From positions 1 through 57,734 of the forward strand of contig NZ_JAGWDK010000035.1 in the NCBI RefSeq assembly GCF_018398875.1: a stretch of 57,734 nucleotides of DNA, read 5' to 3'. Shown one piece after another: positions 1 to 9,332 of this stretch. Source of the stretch: Bradyrhizobium sp. sGM-13 (GTDB lineage Bacteria > Pseudomonadota > Alphaproteobacteria > Rhizobiales > Xanthobacteraceae). A model generated the notes under the pieces. It was not told the origin of the DNA. It made no database searches and saw only the letters and a list, made by a program, of their open reading frames with translations. Made by a program: the position numbers and the translations under genes. The stretch's first letter is position 1. Each line of letters opens with the position of its first letter.

Positions 1-1
1 T

Positions 2-91
2 GGCCATTTCAGCAAGGCGTTTTTTCTGCCGTTGATGAAAGAATTCATTGCCCGCCGCGCCAGCACGCGCGGCGTTAACCGACAGCGTTAG
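2..91 (+). CDS. C-terminal end of an upstream gene (partial)
   Basis: The frame beginning at base 2 is open for 29 codons and stops at TAG 89-91, directly before the ATG at 92. The visible tail is basic (ending RGVNRQR). This close spacing suggests it was co-transcribed with the next gene. The start lies outside the window and the family is not recognised. Confidence 0.4.
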   Translation, partial: GHFSKAFFLPLMKEFIARRASTRGVNRQR

Positions 92-600
92 ATGGACGAG
101 CCTGCCAAGAGACCAGACCTTTCACCGGAGCAGCAGAATACGGCGGCCCTGATCCGGCAATTGCTCGGAAAGGGCATGGCCGACTGCTATGTCGACTTCT
201 GCCGGCTGTCGGCTGGCGCGCTTCCGCTCCGGGTATCCATTCCGCTCGCGGCCCACGCCTTGCGGGAGCTTGAATCGGTTCTGCGGCAGACCTTGGCGGG
301 GCCGATGAAGATTGCCGCCGACGTCACACCGGACGATCTCGCAAAAGTCGAAGCCACCAGGAAACACTTGCACGCAGCCGGCTTCAACGACGATCAATCG
401 CGCCGCCAAGGAACTGCAGCCGCGGTTGAGTCACAAGGCACAGATTCAAGCGATCGTCGCGCGTCTCGGATTGGCAGCCGATGGCGATATCGCGCGCGCC
501 TGGATTGCGATTTCGCAAGCACACGGCAAGGCGCATGGTCGCGCTCTCTATCAGTCGCTGGCGGTCGATGCAGAATTTCGCGCCCGATGGCAGGAGCCTC
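92..600 (+). pseudogene. frameshifted conserved hypothetical protein
   Basis: The reading frame from ATG 92 gives about 98 residues of plausible protein (start MDEPAKRPDLSPEQQ). Near base 385-400 the sensible frame shifts: from there another frame reads INRAAKELQPRLSHKAQIQ and continues to about RARWQEP near 595. The two halves together look like one rhizobial hypothetical protein broken by a single indel. Beyond 600 neither frame continues sensibly, so the 3' end is also lost. The 244-residue ORF in the first frame is a chance extension with an Arg/Ser-rich tail typical of shadow translation. No function is assigned. Confidence 0.5.
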
Positions 601-771
601 ACGATTCTGCACGGCCCTGTCGAGAGCCGCCTGCGCCTTTGCGACCGCCTTCTCGCGTCGCTCACGTTCCTGGCCGTCCGCGGCCTCTTCGCGCCGGCGC
701 TCGACATCACGCCGTTTCGGCTCTTTGTTTAGCTCCGCTACCGCTGTCCGGGCAGCTTTGTCACTGATCGT
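590..771 (-). pseudogene. remnant of a charged coiled-coil protein
   Basis: On the minus strand the frame reading DKAARTAVAELNKEPKRRD and on through ERRREEAADGQERERREKAV is rich in Glu, Arg, Lys and Ala, as in a long coiled coil. It has no clear start and is cut at its 5' side by the IS3 transposase fragment that begins at about 771. It is best read as an internal scrap of a larger gene. Family unknown. Confidence 0.3.
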
Positions 772-944
772 TGGCGCCGTACGCTTCTTCGGCCTATCGC
801 CGCGTTCACGTCCTGCTTCGTCATGAAGGATGGCGCCGCGGCCAGAACAAGACCCGGCGCGTCTACCGCGAGTTGGGCCTGCAACTGCGCAACAAAACGC
901 CCAAGCGGCGCGTCAAAGCCAAGCTGCGCGATGACCGCTGAACT
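771..944 (+). mobile_element. IS3-family transposase OrfB fragment
   Basis: The frame ending at TGA 942-944 reads YRRVHVLLRHEGWRRGQNKT, then VYRELGLQLRNKTPKRRVKA. This is the HTH_21-like N-terminal section of IS3-family OrfB, which normally runs RYGYRRIHVLLRREGW. An in-frame TGA at 765-767 and loss of everything downstream, including the DDE catalytic core, show that it is only a fragment. No terminal inverted repeats were found around it. Confidence 0.72.
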
Positions 945-1197
945 GCACCCGGCAGCAAGGTTGAGAATGCCTTTTAGGTGCGCCTTCGGGGCCGGCGCCG
1001 AGCGCCGCCGCGATGGCGTTGCGGATGACTTGCTCCTCGGAGGCCGCGAACTCGACGCCCTTGGGCGGGCCGCGACATGAAGGCGAAGAGCTGATAGTGC
1101 AACTCGCAGTTCGGTGAGCGCGTCACCGACGGCAGTCACGGCCGCGCCGACCTCAGTCAGGTCGCGGCCGGGACACCGTCATGTGACGCTCACTCAT
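945..1197 (-). pseudogene. frameshifted hypothetical gene overlapping the previous stop
   Basis: ATG at 1195-1197 overlaps the TGA of the upstream minus-strand ORF (ATGA arrangement), which suggests translational coupling. The frame reads MSERHMTV and soon stops. Moving one base near 1172 restores a plausible frame (DLTEVGAAVTAVGDALTELR), and a second shift near 1065 gives GVEFAASEEQVIRNAIAAAL. The gene therefore appears to carry two frameshifts and to be cut by the IS3 fragment. Family not recognised. Confidence 0.3.
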
Positions 1198-1426
1198 AGC
1201 TCGCCTCGGAGGCGAGAAGCTCGTCGCGGACATCGCCGAGATGCTCGGCGACGACCGAGCCAGCTTCGTCCGACATGTCGACCTCCCGCGAGACCCAGTC
1301 GATGTGTCTGGCGGCGTCAGGCCTATCGACAATGGCAAAACGTCTGGGGCGCGACGAACTCGCGCGGCCCGCGTCGAAGAAGGCGAGCGATTCATTGGCA
1401 GAGGCGGGCACGATCTGACCAGTCAA
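1190..1426 (-). CDS. hypothetical protein, 78 residues
   Basis: Open frame with plausible residue usage, ending VVAEHLGDVRDELLASEASYE. It is acidic toward the C-terminus and has no membrane segment or known motif. It overlaps the next minus-strand ORF by ATGA. Because its neighbours are all decayed, it may be the tail of a larger broken gene. Function unknown. Confidence 0.35.
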   Translation of the reverse strand: MTGQIVPASANESLAFFDAGRASSSRPRRFAIVDRPDAARHIDWVSREVDMSDEAGSVVAEHLGDVRDELLASEASYE

Positions 1427-1468
1427 CTACCAACCCTATCAATTGATGGAGAAGACAGGTACATGGCA
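1422..1468 (+). repeat. 47-nt leader shared with 46863-46909
   Basis: This stretch matches 46863-46909 at 37 of 47 positions without gaps, including 16 identical bases (GTCAACTACCAACCCT) and AATTGAT. In both copies an ATG sits 41 bases from the left edge. Here it precedes the broken porin gene; the other copy precedes the broken PEP-mutase-like gene. It may be a shared promoter/leader or a small mobile-element scar. Confidence 0.5.
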
Positions 1469-1522
1469 ACCGTGATCCATGGACACCGTCAAGAAAGTTG
1501 CATCGGAATTGGGTCAAGAAGG

Positions 1523-2222
1523 ATGAAAAGAATCCTGCTGGGCACGGTAGCCCTGGTGGTGCTGGCCGCCTCTGCCGCTGATCTGGCCGCGCGGCTCTCC
1601 CGAGCGAACCGGTTCCTACATCGGTATCAATAGCGGTGGCGGCCCCGCGCGTCGATGCTGGCATCTCGTCAACGCTGGCGTTGTGGTCCGCACTCCGCCC
1701 CTTCCCATCAGGAGCCATAGTGCGACAGGAGGCCCGCTCGGCGGCGAAATCCGCTTCCGCTGGCAGATAGCCAACTCGGTGTTCGGCATCCGGGCGAACG
1801 GCAACTGCGCTGATTTCAAGGACTCCAACGCTAACCTCACTTTCGTAGGCCTCCAGGATGAAACCAGGGTTGATGCATTCGGCCTGCTCACGGGTCTGCT
1901 TGGCTACGCCTGGACTGACGTGCTGCTGTATGTGAAAGGCGGCGCTGCGGTCGCCCGCGATAAATATCAACTCTCCGAATTTGCGACTGGGCTGCCCTCA
2001 CCGACGGTAGCGAAACCCGGCGGGGCGCTACAGTAGGGCGGACCTTGAGCGCTTTTTTCAATAACCGTCGGCGCTGAGTACGATTGCCTGTTCATGGGCC
2101 CTCGGAACCTGGACTTCTTTTCAACCGGGATCGCGGGCTTTTCCAGCGAGCGGCCTCGCAGAAACTGCCCGCATTGGGCAGGACATCGGCATCGGTTTGG
2201 TCCACGTGAACTAACGCTGGGA
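1523..2222 (+). pseudogene. outer-membrane beta-barrel (Omp25/31-like) pseudogene
   Basis: ATG 1523 follows AAGAAGG and starts a signal-peptide-like stretch (MKRILLGTVALVVLAASAAD). The frame is then lost; another frame gives YIGINSGGG, then IRFRWQIANSVFGIRANG, NANLTFVGLQDETRVDAFG and DVLLYVKGGAAVARDKYQLS. A further shift gives VGAEYDCLFMGPRNLDFFS and a terminal IGLVHVN near 2214. This is the usual order of alternating strands in rhizobial Omp25/31-type proteins. At least three frame changes and a deletion near the N-terminus make it non-functional. Confidence 0.8.
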
Positions 2223-2278
2223 CGTAGCGGACGTCTTTGATCGTCGCTTTGGTTCGAGGCGAACAACAAGAGGAACTG

Positions 2279-3399
2279 ATGTCCAGAATTTTGGCTGTTG
2301 GGACGGCTTTGCCAACATTCCGAATTTCGCAAACCGAGGCCAAGGTACTAGCGGGTCGCCACTTCGGATCTAGAATGGAGAAGCTGAAGAGGTATCTTAC
2401 AGTATTCGATAATACGCTAGTCGATCAGCGTTTCTTTTGTGTAGCGCCCGAATGGCTTCTCAGCGAGCATCGCATAAGTGAGACAAACCAGATATACTTG
2501 GAATGTGCAAAGGAGCTCGCATGCAAGCGACCGTGCTCTGTCTCAACAGGGCCGGCGTGAAGCCCGAACACGTCGATCGGATTATATTTGTCTCGTCGAG
2601 CGGGATAGCTACCCCCAGTCTCGATGTGGATGTGATCTCGAAGGTCGGACTGCGAACAAATGTACGACAGACGCCCATATTCGGCCTCCGATGTGCCGGA
2701 GGAGCATCGGGAGTTAGCTTGGCAGGAGCGATTTGCCGCGCAACGAGCGAACGCGTTCTCCTCATTGCTGTGGAGCTGACATCCCTTACATTCCAGCCGA
2801 ATGATCTCACCCCGAAGAACGTTGTTGCTTCAAGCCTCTTTGGGGATGGCGCTGCCGCGCTCCTAATCGGCCCAGCTGAAAGCGGCTCTGGCAAACTGGG
2901 TATCGTAAGAAATACGAGTTTGCTTTACCCCGACTCGACTTCTTTAATGGGCTGGCATTTTGGCGACGCCGGATTTGAAGTCGTCGTCTCTGAGCGCATT
3001 CCATCAATGATTAGCGAATTGATGCCACATGCACTGCGGTCGTTGCTAGCGGAGGATGGCATCCATTCTAACCAAGCGAAGAGCTTAATCTTTCATCCCG
3101 GCGGGAGAAAAGTATTGGATGTTTGTGAGCAGGGCCTTGGGAGATCGTCTGAAAACTTCTTTTCCAGCTATGAAACTCTTCGACGTCATGGAAATATGTC
3201 GAGCGCAACTGTACTATTCGTTTTGGATCACGTGCTTGAGCATGAGGAGCAGGCGCCAGGATCATACGGAATCCTAGCTGCGTTCGGACCAGGGTTCTCG
3301 GCCGAACTGTCGTTACTGAAATGGGTTGACAGCGAAGCGGCTCAGCGAGGGTCTGCACATCTTGAGTCAGTCGGTGACCGATTGGCGCGGATCGCGTAG
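2279..3399 (+). pseudogene. type III polyketide synthase (chalcone-synthase-like), one frameshift
   Basis: ATG 2279 lies 4-5 nt after AGGA. The first frame (MSRILAVGTALPTFRISQTE) runs to KELA near 2518; the protein continues one frame over from MQATVLCLNRAGVKPEHVD at about 2521, consistent with a single-base loss. The rest is intact: nucleophile Cys at 2692-2694 in GLRCAGGASG, FGDGAAALLIG, the His in LIFHPGGRKVLD, the Asn in HGNMSSATV, and the C-terminal AAFGPGFSAEL. These are the Cys-His-Asn triad and end motif of thiolase-fold PKS enzymes that extend acyl-CoA with malonyl-CoA. Length restored is about 373 residues, normal for the family. A sequencing error cannot be excluded. Confidence 0.85.
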
Positions 3400-3703
3400 T
3401 AGTGGCCGGTATCAACAAATTCGTTGCCGGTGCTGCTGAGCGCCAGCGTGCCCGAGATGCGTACTCTGCCGCCGGTCTGCTCGGCCACCGCGTTAATGCC
3501 GCCGCACTGGAGGTGCCGATTTATGAAGGATGGCGGCGCGATGCATTACAATGTTCTCAACGACGATGACGGCCTCGATCCGGTGACCGTCCTCAACTTG
3601 GACCTCGGCAGGCGGCGGCAAATATGACGACATCTATGATCGAAGGCCTTTGATAATCGACGGTTCGAGCAAGAGGTGCCGATTACAACCCACGCGCGGT
3701 TGT
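3400..3703. other. about 300 bp with no convincing gene
   Basis: Between the polyketide synthase stop and the otsA stop. Short open frames exist on both strands, but none has a ribosome site or recognisable motif. On the minus strand RISGTLALSSTGNEF near 3430-3480 reads like a scrap of a larger protein. No terminator hairpin is evident. Confidence 0.4.
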
Positions 3704-5473
3704 TCAGCCGCCCTTAAGCCGAGGTATGAGAATAACGTTGACGCCCAGCGGATTGTTAGGGGTCACCTCCCTCAACCCTGCAGCCAACTGCGCCATGTAG
3801 GGATGACCATGGATGTAAAAATTTGTCGTCGGCTGGAACGGCCTCGGGAAGGCGTCTACTCTATTCAGCACGCCGAGCAGGACGTCCGGGGCCAGTTGGG
3901 GACCGTGGTTCCAGCCCGAGCCTACGATGTGCGTGAAATCATCATCTAATCTCCTAGCCCGTACATCGAACGCTGGACGTGACAACCGCCGCGGCAGGTC
4001 CAAATGGCTTGCCCCGCCGGCTAATTTCCCCTCGACTTTCCCTTTCGAGCCGCTAGGCTCCCCCACATTCCGCGGACTGAACTGTCCCGCGAGTTTCTCG
4101 GTCCGAATTTTCTCCAACTCCGCAACGAAGTCCGCGGTCCATTGCTGGATGGGATACGCTAGAAGCGTCCTCATCATGTCTTGCCAGCGCGAGATGCGCT
4201 CGGCAGGCGACATCGAAATTGCGGCCGAAATCTTGTCTGCTATGTCATCAATGTTGTTCGGATCGACGAGCAGCGCCTCCTCCAGCTCTTTGGCCGCGCC
4301 GGCAAATTTAGACAATATCAGCACACCGGGATCGTTCGGATCTTGCGCAGCGACATATTCTTTCGCCACCAGATTCATGCCGTCACGCAACGGCGTTACC
4401 ACGGCAACTTTCGCTGCGCGGTAAAGAATTGCGAGGTCGGCCTGACTGAAGCCCTCCTCGAAATGACTAATCGGGGTCCAGTCGCCCCTACGATGGCGGT
4501 TGTTGATATCGCAGACAAGGCGGGCGACATCTTTCTGCAGATTGCTGTAGACCTCAATGCCGCTGCGCGACGGGGTGGCGATCTGCAATAGCGAGATGCT
4601 GTGCGCGAGATGCGGCCGTTTGGTCCACAGGCGGTTTAAAGCGTGGAGGCGTTTGTCGATACCCTTGGAGTAATCGATCCGATCGACGCTGATAGCAATC
4701 TTCTCGCTATTAAGACCGCGCCGTATCCACGAGATCCAGGGCTCCGAGGCCGCGTCGGCGCTCAATTGCGCGAACTTGACCGGATCGATGCCGATCGGAA
4801 ACACTTGGGATCGCGTTTGGCCATGACCCGAGGTTACAACACAGTCCTCGATGGTAAGCCTGAGATGCCTGAGATCGGTGCTGACATAGGCGATGAAATT
4901 CCTCCGGTCCTCCTCGGTCTGAAAGCCGATCAGGTCGTAAGCCAACATCGCCTCGATCAGTTCGCGATGATGCGGCACACTCCGCATCATGGCTGGCAGC
5001 GGCCATGGCGTGTGCAGGAAGAAACCGATCGGCTGCTTGATGCCGACCTTACGCAGCTCAGTGCCGAGCGGGAGGAAATGATAATCATGCACCCAGAACG
5101 CGGTCGGCTCATCGAACCGGAGCAGTCTTTTTGCCATCACCGTGTTGATCTCGCGATAGCTGAGATAGTCTAACGCCGAGGCGTCGATCAGGTCGGTGCG
5201 CGAATGCAAGGCCGGCCATAGTGCCGAGTTGGCAAAGCCCTCATAGTAACGCCGATAATGCACGGCAGGCAGATTCAGCGTCACAAGCTTGCCTGCGCCG
5301 AGCGTCTCGACAAGCGGCGCTTTACGACAACCATCGCCCAATTGGTCCGAGGATCCCACCCAGATTGCTCCGGATTGTTCGACCACAGGGAGTAGCGCAG
5401 CCGCAAGGCCGCCTATCTTGGGTTGATTGGCGTCGCCGCTGTCAACCCGGTTCGACACGACGATGAGATTCAC
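3704..5473 (-). CDS. otsA: trehalose-6-phosphate synthase with effector-type C-terminal module
   Basis: Retaining GT20 glycosyltransferase joining UDP-glucose and glucose-6-phosphate to give trehalose-6-phosphate. Residues 1-460 form the full enzyme. The residues expected from E. coli OtsA are present: R9, GGL 21-23, W38, Y76/77, W86, D130 in HDYHFLPL, H154 in HTPWP, R265 and K270 in VDRIDYSKG, D364 and E372 in LRDGMNLVAKEY. OtsA usually ends near 460-480; this protein has 589 residues. Residues 489-589 carry SHLDLP followed by an 81-residue module (509-589) shared with the genes at 43.5 and 46 kb. The stop follows the module directly. There is no otsB neighbour. The fusion suggests an exported effector, like Ralstonia RipTPS; that role is inference. 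Confidence 0.93.
   Translation of the reverse strand: MNLIVVSNRVDSGDANQPKIGGLAAALLPVVEQSGAIWVGSSDQLGDGCRKAPLVETLGAGKLVTLNLPAVHYRRYYEGFANSALWPALHSRTDLIDASALDYLSYREINTVMAKRLLRFDEPTAFWVHDYHFLPLGTELRKVGIKQPIGFFLHTPWPLPAMMRSVPHHRELIEAMLAYDLIGFQTEEDRRNFIAYVSTDLRHLRLTIEDCVVTSGHGQTRSQVFPIGIDPVKFAQLSADAASEPWISWIRRGLNSEKIAISVDRIDYSKGIDKRLHALNRLWTKRPHLAHSISLLQIATPSRSGIEVYSNLQKDVARLVCDINNRHRRGDWTPISHFEEGFSQADLAILYRAAKVAVVTPLRDGMNLVAKEYVAAQDPNDPGVLILSKFAGAAKELEEALLVDPNNIDDIADKISAAISMSPAERISRWQDMMRTLLAYPIQQWTADFVAELEKIRTEKLAGQFSPRNVGEPSGSKGKVEGKLAGGASHLDLPRRLSRPAFDVRARRLDDDFTHIVGSGWNHGPQLAPDVLLGVLNRVDAFPRPFQPTTNFYIHGHPYMAQLAAGLREVTPNNPLGVNVILIPRLKGG
3707..3949 (-). repeat. 81-residue GW effector module, copy 1 (OtsA C-terminus)
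   Basis: Codons 509-589 of otsA. Key residues in order: DDFTHIVGSGWNHG, QLAPD, IHGHPY, REVTPNNPLG and LIPR, then stop. Copies 2 (43458-43694, plus) and 3 (45856-46092, minus) share DF.HIV..GW, APD/N, HG/RG.PY, REATPNN and LIPG. The conserved Trp, His, Asn-Asn and Pro pattern in three different proteins indicates a transferable domain. Confidence 0.85.
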
Positions 5474-5512
5474 AAGTCATCCTTGCCCCTGATCTGCCGT
5501 CACCCGACGTTC

Positions 5513-5530
5513 AATCAATATGGCTTGATT
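5513..5530. promoter_or_regulatory. perfect inverted repeat upstream of otsA
   Basis: AATCAA-N6-TTGATT lies 40-57 bp upstream of the otsA start codon. The half-sites are perfect complements, as in a dimeric-regulator operator. It does not match the TTGAT-N4-ATCAA order of FNR/FixK boxes. The regulator is unknown. Confidence 0.35.
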
Positions 5531-5799
5531 ATCGCTTCAACCAAGACGAACCCAAATCACGCGCGCAGGCATTCAGACTTGCTACTGGAAACAAGAAATT
5601 TAATGCAAAGATATTCTTGCACGCAGTTGCGCGGTGTGGAACCGCGGAGACACACTAAGGCTCTCGCGTGGTCCCATTCGCACGTCTATTTATCGACGAT
5701 TCCATACGCGCTTCGTCGGCTGCCACCAAACACAGCAGGTCGGCTCGAATGGCGGGCGGGCCACGCACATCCCCTCGCCGACCCGCAAGACAAATGTGG

Positions 5800-6045
5800 T
5801 CATTCCGGAGCCATTGCACCAACAGCTCCGCCTCGCGAGAGCAGCTTTCCAAAGGACTGCGAAGCACGGGTTTTGTGCAGACGGAAGAGCTTGTACCGTT
5901 CGGCAATCGCCGCAAGCCCCCTTATGATGCTGTCTTCTATCTGGTCGCTCAAGCGGAATCCGAGCCGATGAAGGCGCCGCGCAAGCAAGTCGCGGTTCTC
6001 CACGACACGATCGACGACCAAAGTCTTGCAGTTCGGATCGGCCAT
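5800..6045 (-). CDS. hypothetical protein, about 81 residues, possibly a remnant
   Basis: From ATG 6045 the frame reads MADPNCKTLVVDRVVENRDL, then LARRLHRLGFRLSDQIEDSI and ERYKLFRLHKTRASQSFGKL. Codon usage looks coding up to about residue 70. The opening vaguely resembles a response-regulator start but lacks the Asp pocket, so that is not claimed. The rest of 5474-6179 shows no other gene; the T6SS-associated operon starts on the opposite strand at 6180. Confidence 0.3.
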   Translation of the reverse strand: MADPNCKTLVVDRVVENRDLLARRLHRLGFRLSDQIEDSIIRGLAAIAERYKLFRLHKTRASQSFGKLLSRGGAVGAMAPE

Positions 6046-6179
6046 GTACGCAACGCTGGCTGATCTTCTTGCCCACCTAATCTGGTATGTGACACATAGA
6101 CGCGTCCGCATAGGCGGAACGCAAGTCCGTCACGCTCGAGAAATATAGCGAAGAAGCGACAATTGTCTCGGCGGGTCTC

Positions 6180-9100
6180 ATGCCCATTCTTGTAAAGCCA
6201 CGCACACTGGGTCTGTTGACCAAATGCGAGCGCCGTCCTCCCGGGGCAAGCCTCATCATTTCCGTTTTCGCGATGTTCGACCTCGCCAACCCGAACGCGG
6301 ACCGTCTGGAAGGCGAGCAGGAACTTTGGGTGATGGCCGCGAAGGAGCTTCCGCCCGGCAACCCTCTCGACATCGGCATGCCCAAGCCGCAAGCGGAAGT
6401 GCTCATCGCCGGACATGCGGCAGCGCCTGAGGGACGGCCGACGGAGCGCATGATGTTGGGCTGGACGCTCGGACCGATGCAGAAGCACCTTCTCGTGACC
6501 GGCGACCGTTATTGGCAGATGACCGCCTCCGGCTGGCGACCGACAGCCGCGCAACCATTCCGGCAAATGCCGCTAACGCGGCAACGCGCGTTCGGCGGGC
6601 CCGGCTACGCCGCGAACCCCGTCGGCGCCGGCCACGGGGCTCTTCGCCGCAGCATGGCCGGCGAACTGGTGGCGCTGCCCAACGTGGAAAACCCCGAGCA
6701 CGCGATTCAGTTCATCGAAACGATCGCACCGCCCGCAGCCTTTGGACCAATGGCGCTCGATGATAAGGAGCGCCTGCGATACGCGGGGACCTATGACGCC
6801 GCGTGGCTGAAATCGGTTGCTCCCGCTCTGGCGAGCGATGCCGATCCGCGCCTTTTCCTGTTTGCGCCGCCAGACCAGCGCATGGCCGGCTTCATCTCGG
6901 GCGGAGAACCCTACGCGCTGCAGAACTTCTCCGCGGAGCATCCGTTGATCGAAGGCCGCCTGCCGGCCTTTCGCGTGCGCTGCTTCGTCGGCTGGAGCGA
7001 TGCGACGCGTGGCGTCACGGAACTGCCGACGCGCATCGATACCCTGTGGCTGTTCGCGGGAGCCCGCCGCGGCGTCATGATCTACCGCACCGCGACCGCC
7101 GTGCAGAAATTGGACGGCAGTGACGTTGGCGACATTATGGTCGCTTACGAACAACAAGGCGAGCCCGCGCGGCCGTTCGATCATTATCTGAATGTCCGGC
7201 AGCTGCGGCTCGACCCGACGAGCGCCGCACGGTATGCCTTTTCGGAACAACAACTTGCCCCTGAGATTTCGGCTGCCGAACGCGAACGCCGCGCGGCGCG
7301 GCGGCGCTATTTGGCCGAACAGCGCGCAGCGCGGCAGCTGGCCTCCATGCGCTGGGCGCTCGAGCAGGAGTTCGCGGGCATTGAGCTTCCGCCTTCGCTG
7401 CGCCCGACGATCGAGATACCGTCGATCGAACCGTCAAGCATTCCGGAATTGTTGCCGGAGGAACTCGAGAGTGGCGAGATCGAATTGGCCGAGATCCTCG
7501 ACGCCTTGGAGACGGTACAGGCCAAGGCAGAATCCGATCTCGACAAGCTTGACGCTCAATATCAACCCGTGCGCGCGGCCTATGAAAAGATTGCCAGTCG
7601 AAACGCCGCATCAAGCGATATCGACGCCTTGCTTGCCGCGATCGGTTCCACGGACGCTGCGCAGTCGATGGACGCAAGCTTTGAGCAAGCTCCGCCATTC
7701 CCTGCGCTGCCGGACACTGATCCGGCCCTCATAGGCGATATCGAAGACAAGCTCGCGCGGGCGAAAAACTGGCGTCGCGAAATCCTTGGCGCAGCAGCGC
7801 AACCGCTCGACGAGCAAAAACAATCCGAACTTGCACATGCTCGTTTCTTTAACTTGGCGGCTGGACGACCGCTCGAGCCGATACGCAACGCCATATCGGA
7901 CGGCGCCTTTTCGCTTCCCGATATTCCCACGCTTGTACTTCCGGAAGAAACGCGGAGCCTCACGCCAGAGGCGCCGCCGCGCCTGACCATTGACGACATA
8001 CTGGCGCAGATCGAGGCCTCCGGTACACCGCCTGACGCCGCCCAACGAGCGCATACGGCCCTCGCCGATGCTGAAGCGGCGCTCAGAAGGGCCCTTCCTG
8101 CGTTACCGTCCGATGACCGCCCGCCGTTCGAGGCCTTGAATGCGCCGCATCAAACGGCAAGCGCTGATGAGCCCGAAGGAAGGATCGCCGCGGCTAAAAC
8201 GGAATCTACGAAAGCATTGACCGTCCTGCGGACCGAGATCGATAAAGCCGAGGGCCAGTTGGCAGCCGGCATGGCCGCAGCAAGGCTCGCCTCACCCAAG
8301 CCGCTCAGGCCTGAAACGATGCTGGCACCAGCTGTCGCACGCGCGCTGGGGGATCTGGTGGAAGAGGAGTTCCGGCGCGGCGGCACGATTGCTGGTCGCG
8401 ATCTAGCCGGCGCCGACCTCTCCGGGCGGCGATTCGTGAACGCGGACTTCTCCGGCGCCTTTCTTGAGCGCGCGAAGCTGAGCGGGACCAACCTGGCCGG
8501 CGCAAAACTGATGAAAGCCGCACTGTCCGGCGCAACGCTCATCAACGCTGATTTAAGCGCGACCGATCTCACCGAAGCCAATCTCGGTGAGGCCGACTGC
8601 CGCGGAACGCGTTTCGCAGGCAGCCAGCTTGTGCGCACCAATCTTCTCGGCGCGCGCATGGTGGGCGCATCCTTCGACCAAGCACGGCTTGGCGAGCTCC
8701 AGGTTTTGCGGGTACCGATGATCGGGGCAACCTTCCGCTCTGCGCAAATACATCAATGCTCCTTCATCAAAGCCGCCCTCGAGAACAGCGTTTGGGGGGA
8801 CGCCGTCCTCGAGCGCGGACAATTCATGGATTTATCGCTGTCTGGTGCGAGCTTTGCTGGCGCGCGACTTAAGCAAACCTGCTTTCTCAAAGTGGCAGCG
8901 CCCCAACTCGATCTCAGCAGCTCGCAATTTGACCAAGTCAGCTTCATCGGCGACATCGATCTGCGCGACGCCCGCTTCGGCCGCAGCAGCGCCGAGGCGC
9001 TCTCTTTTCAGGCGGCCGACCTCAGCGGCACCGACTTCACCATGGCTCGACTGAACGGTGTTTATTTCGGCAAGTCGACGCTGGCGCGCGCCATCTTCCG

Positions 9101-9332
9101 GATGACATCGCTGAAACGCGCGGTCTTCACTGGCAACGATCTGCGCGGCACCGACTTCTATGCCGCTAACCTGCTCGAGGCACATCTCAATGAAGCCGAC
9201 CTCACCGGCGCCAGTCTACGCCATGCAAATCTCTATGGCGCCGACCTGATGGATGCTTCTTTGGTCGCGACCGATTTGAGCAACGCAAATATCGACCGCA
9301 CCGTCCTGATGGTCACGCGCCATGTCAATTGA
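6180..9332 (+). CDS. DUF2169 protein with C-terminal pentapeptide repeats
   Basis: 1050 residues. Residues about 15-310 match the DUF2169 pattern (LDIGMPKPQAEVLIAGHA, RQRAFGGPGYAANPVG, FSAEHPLIEG), a family of T6SS-linked adaptor/chaperone proteins often next to PAAR-like genes. Residues about 380-720 are Glu/Ala-rich and helical. From about 725 to the end are pentapeptide repeats of A(D/N)LSG type, forming a right-handed quadrilateral beta helix. It heads a six-gene plus-strand operon and overlaps the next gene. DUF2169-pentapeptide fusion in one chain is large. Likely role, by context: mounting the spike-tip protein or cargo on VgrG. The start lacks a strong ribosome site but matches the usual DUF2169 N-terminus. 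Confidence 0.85.
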   Translation: MPILVKPRTLGLLTKCERRPPGASLIISVFAMFDLANPNADRLEGEQELWVMAAKELPPGNPLDIGMPKPQAEVLIAGHAAAPEGRPTERMMLGWTLGPMQKHLLVTGDRYWQMTASGWRPTAAQPFRQMPLTRQRAFGGPGYAANPVGAGHGALRRSMAGELVALPNVENPEHAIQFIETIAPPAAFGPMALDDKERLRYAGTYDAAWLKSVAPALASDADPRLFLFAPPDQRMAGFISGGEPYALQNFSAEHPLIEGRLPAFRVRCFVGWSDATRGVTELPTRIDTLWLFAGARRGVMIYRTATAVQKLDGSDVGDIMVAYEQQGEPARPFDHYLNVRQLRLDPTSAARYAFSEQQLAPEISAAERERRAARRRYLAEQRAARQLASMRWALEQEFAGIELPPSLRPTIEIPSIEPSSIPELLPEELESGEIELAEILDALETVQAKAESDLDKLDAQYQPVRAAYEKIASRNAASSDIDALLAAIGSTDAAQSMDASFEQAPPFPALPDTDPALIGDIEDKLARAKNWRREILGAAAQPLDEQKQSELAHARFFNLAAGRPLEPIRNAISDGAFSLPDIPTLVLPEETRSLTPEAPPRLTIDDILAQIEASGTPPDAAQRAHTALADAEAALRRALPALPSDDRPPFEALNAPHQTASADEPEGRIAAAKTESTKALTVLRTEIDKAEGQLAAGMAAARLASPKPLRPETMLAPAVARALGDLVEEEFRRGGTIAGRDLAGADLSGRRFVNADFSGAFLERAKLSGTNLAGAKLMKAALSGATLINADLSATDLTEANLGEADCRGTRFAGSQLVRTNLLGARMVGASFDQARLGELQVLRVPMIGATFRSAQIHQCSFIKAALENSVWGDAVLERGQFMDLSLSGASFAGARLKQTCFLKVAAPQLDLSSSQFDQVSFIGDIDLRDARFGRSSAEALSFQAADLSGTDFTMARLNGVYFGKSTLARAIFRMTSLKRAVFTGNDLRGTDFYAANLLEAHLNEADLTGASLRHANLYGADLMDASLVATDLSNANIDRTVLMVTRHVN

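Noticed and set aside
738..1139. 133-residue minus-strand ORF
   Set aside because: Half of it is antisense to the IS3 transposase fragment.
1683..2036. Separate 117-residue gene
   Set aside because: It is the middle of the broken Omp25/31-like gene and begins inside it.
5840..5862. AGCTTTCC... resembling a reversed tts box upstream of otsA
   Set aside because: Only the AGCTTTC part fits; the rest needs gaps, and the site is about 370 bp from the start codon.
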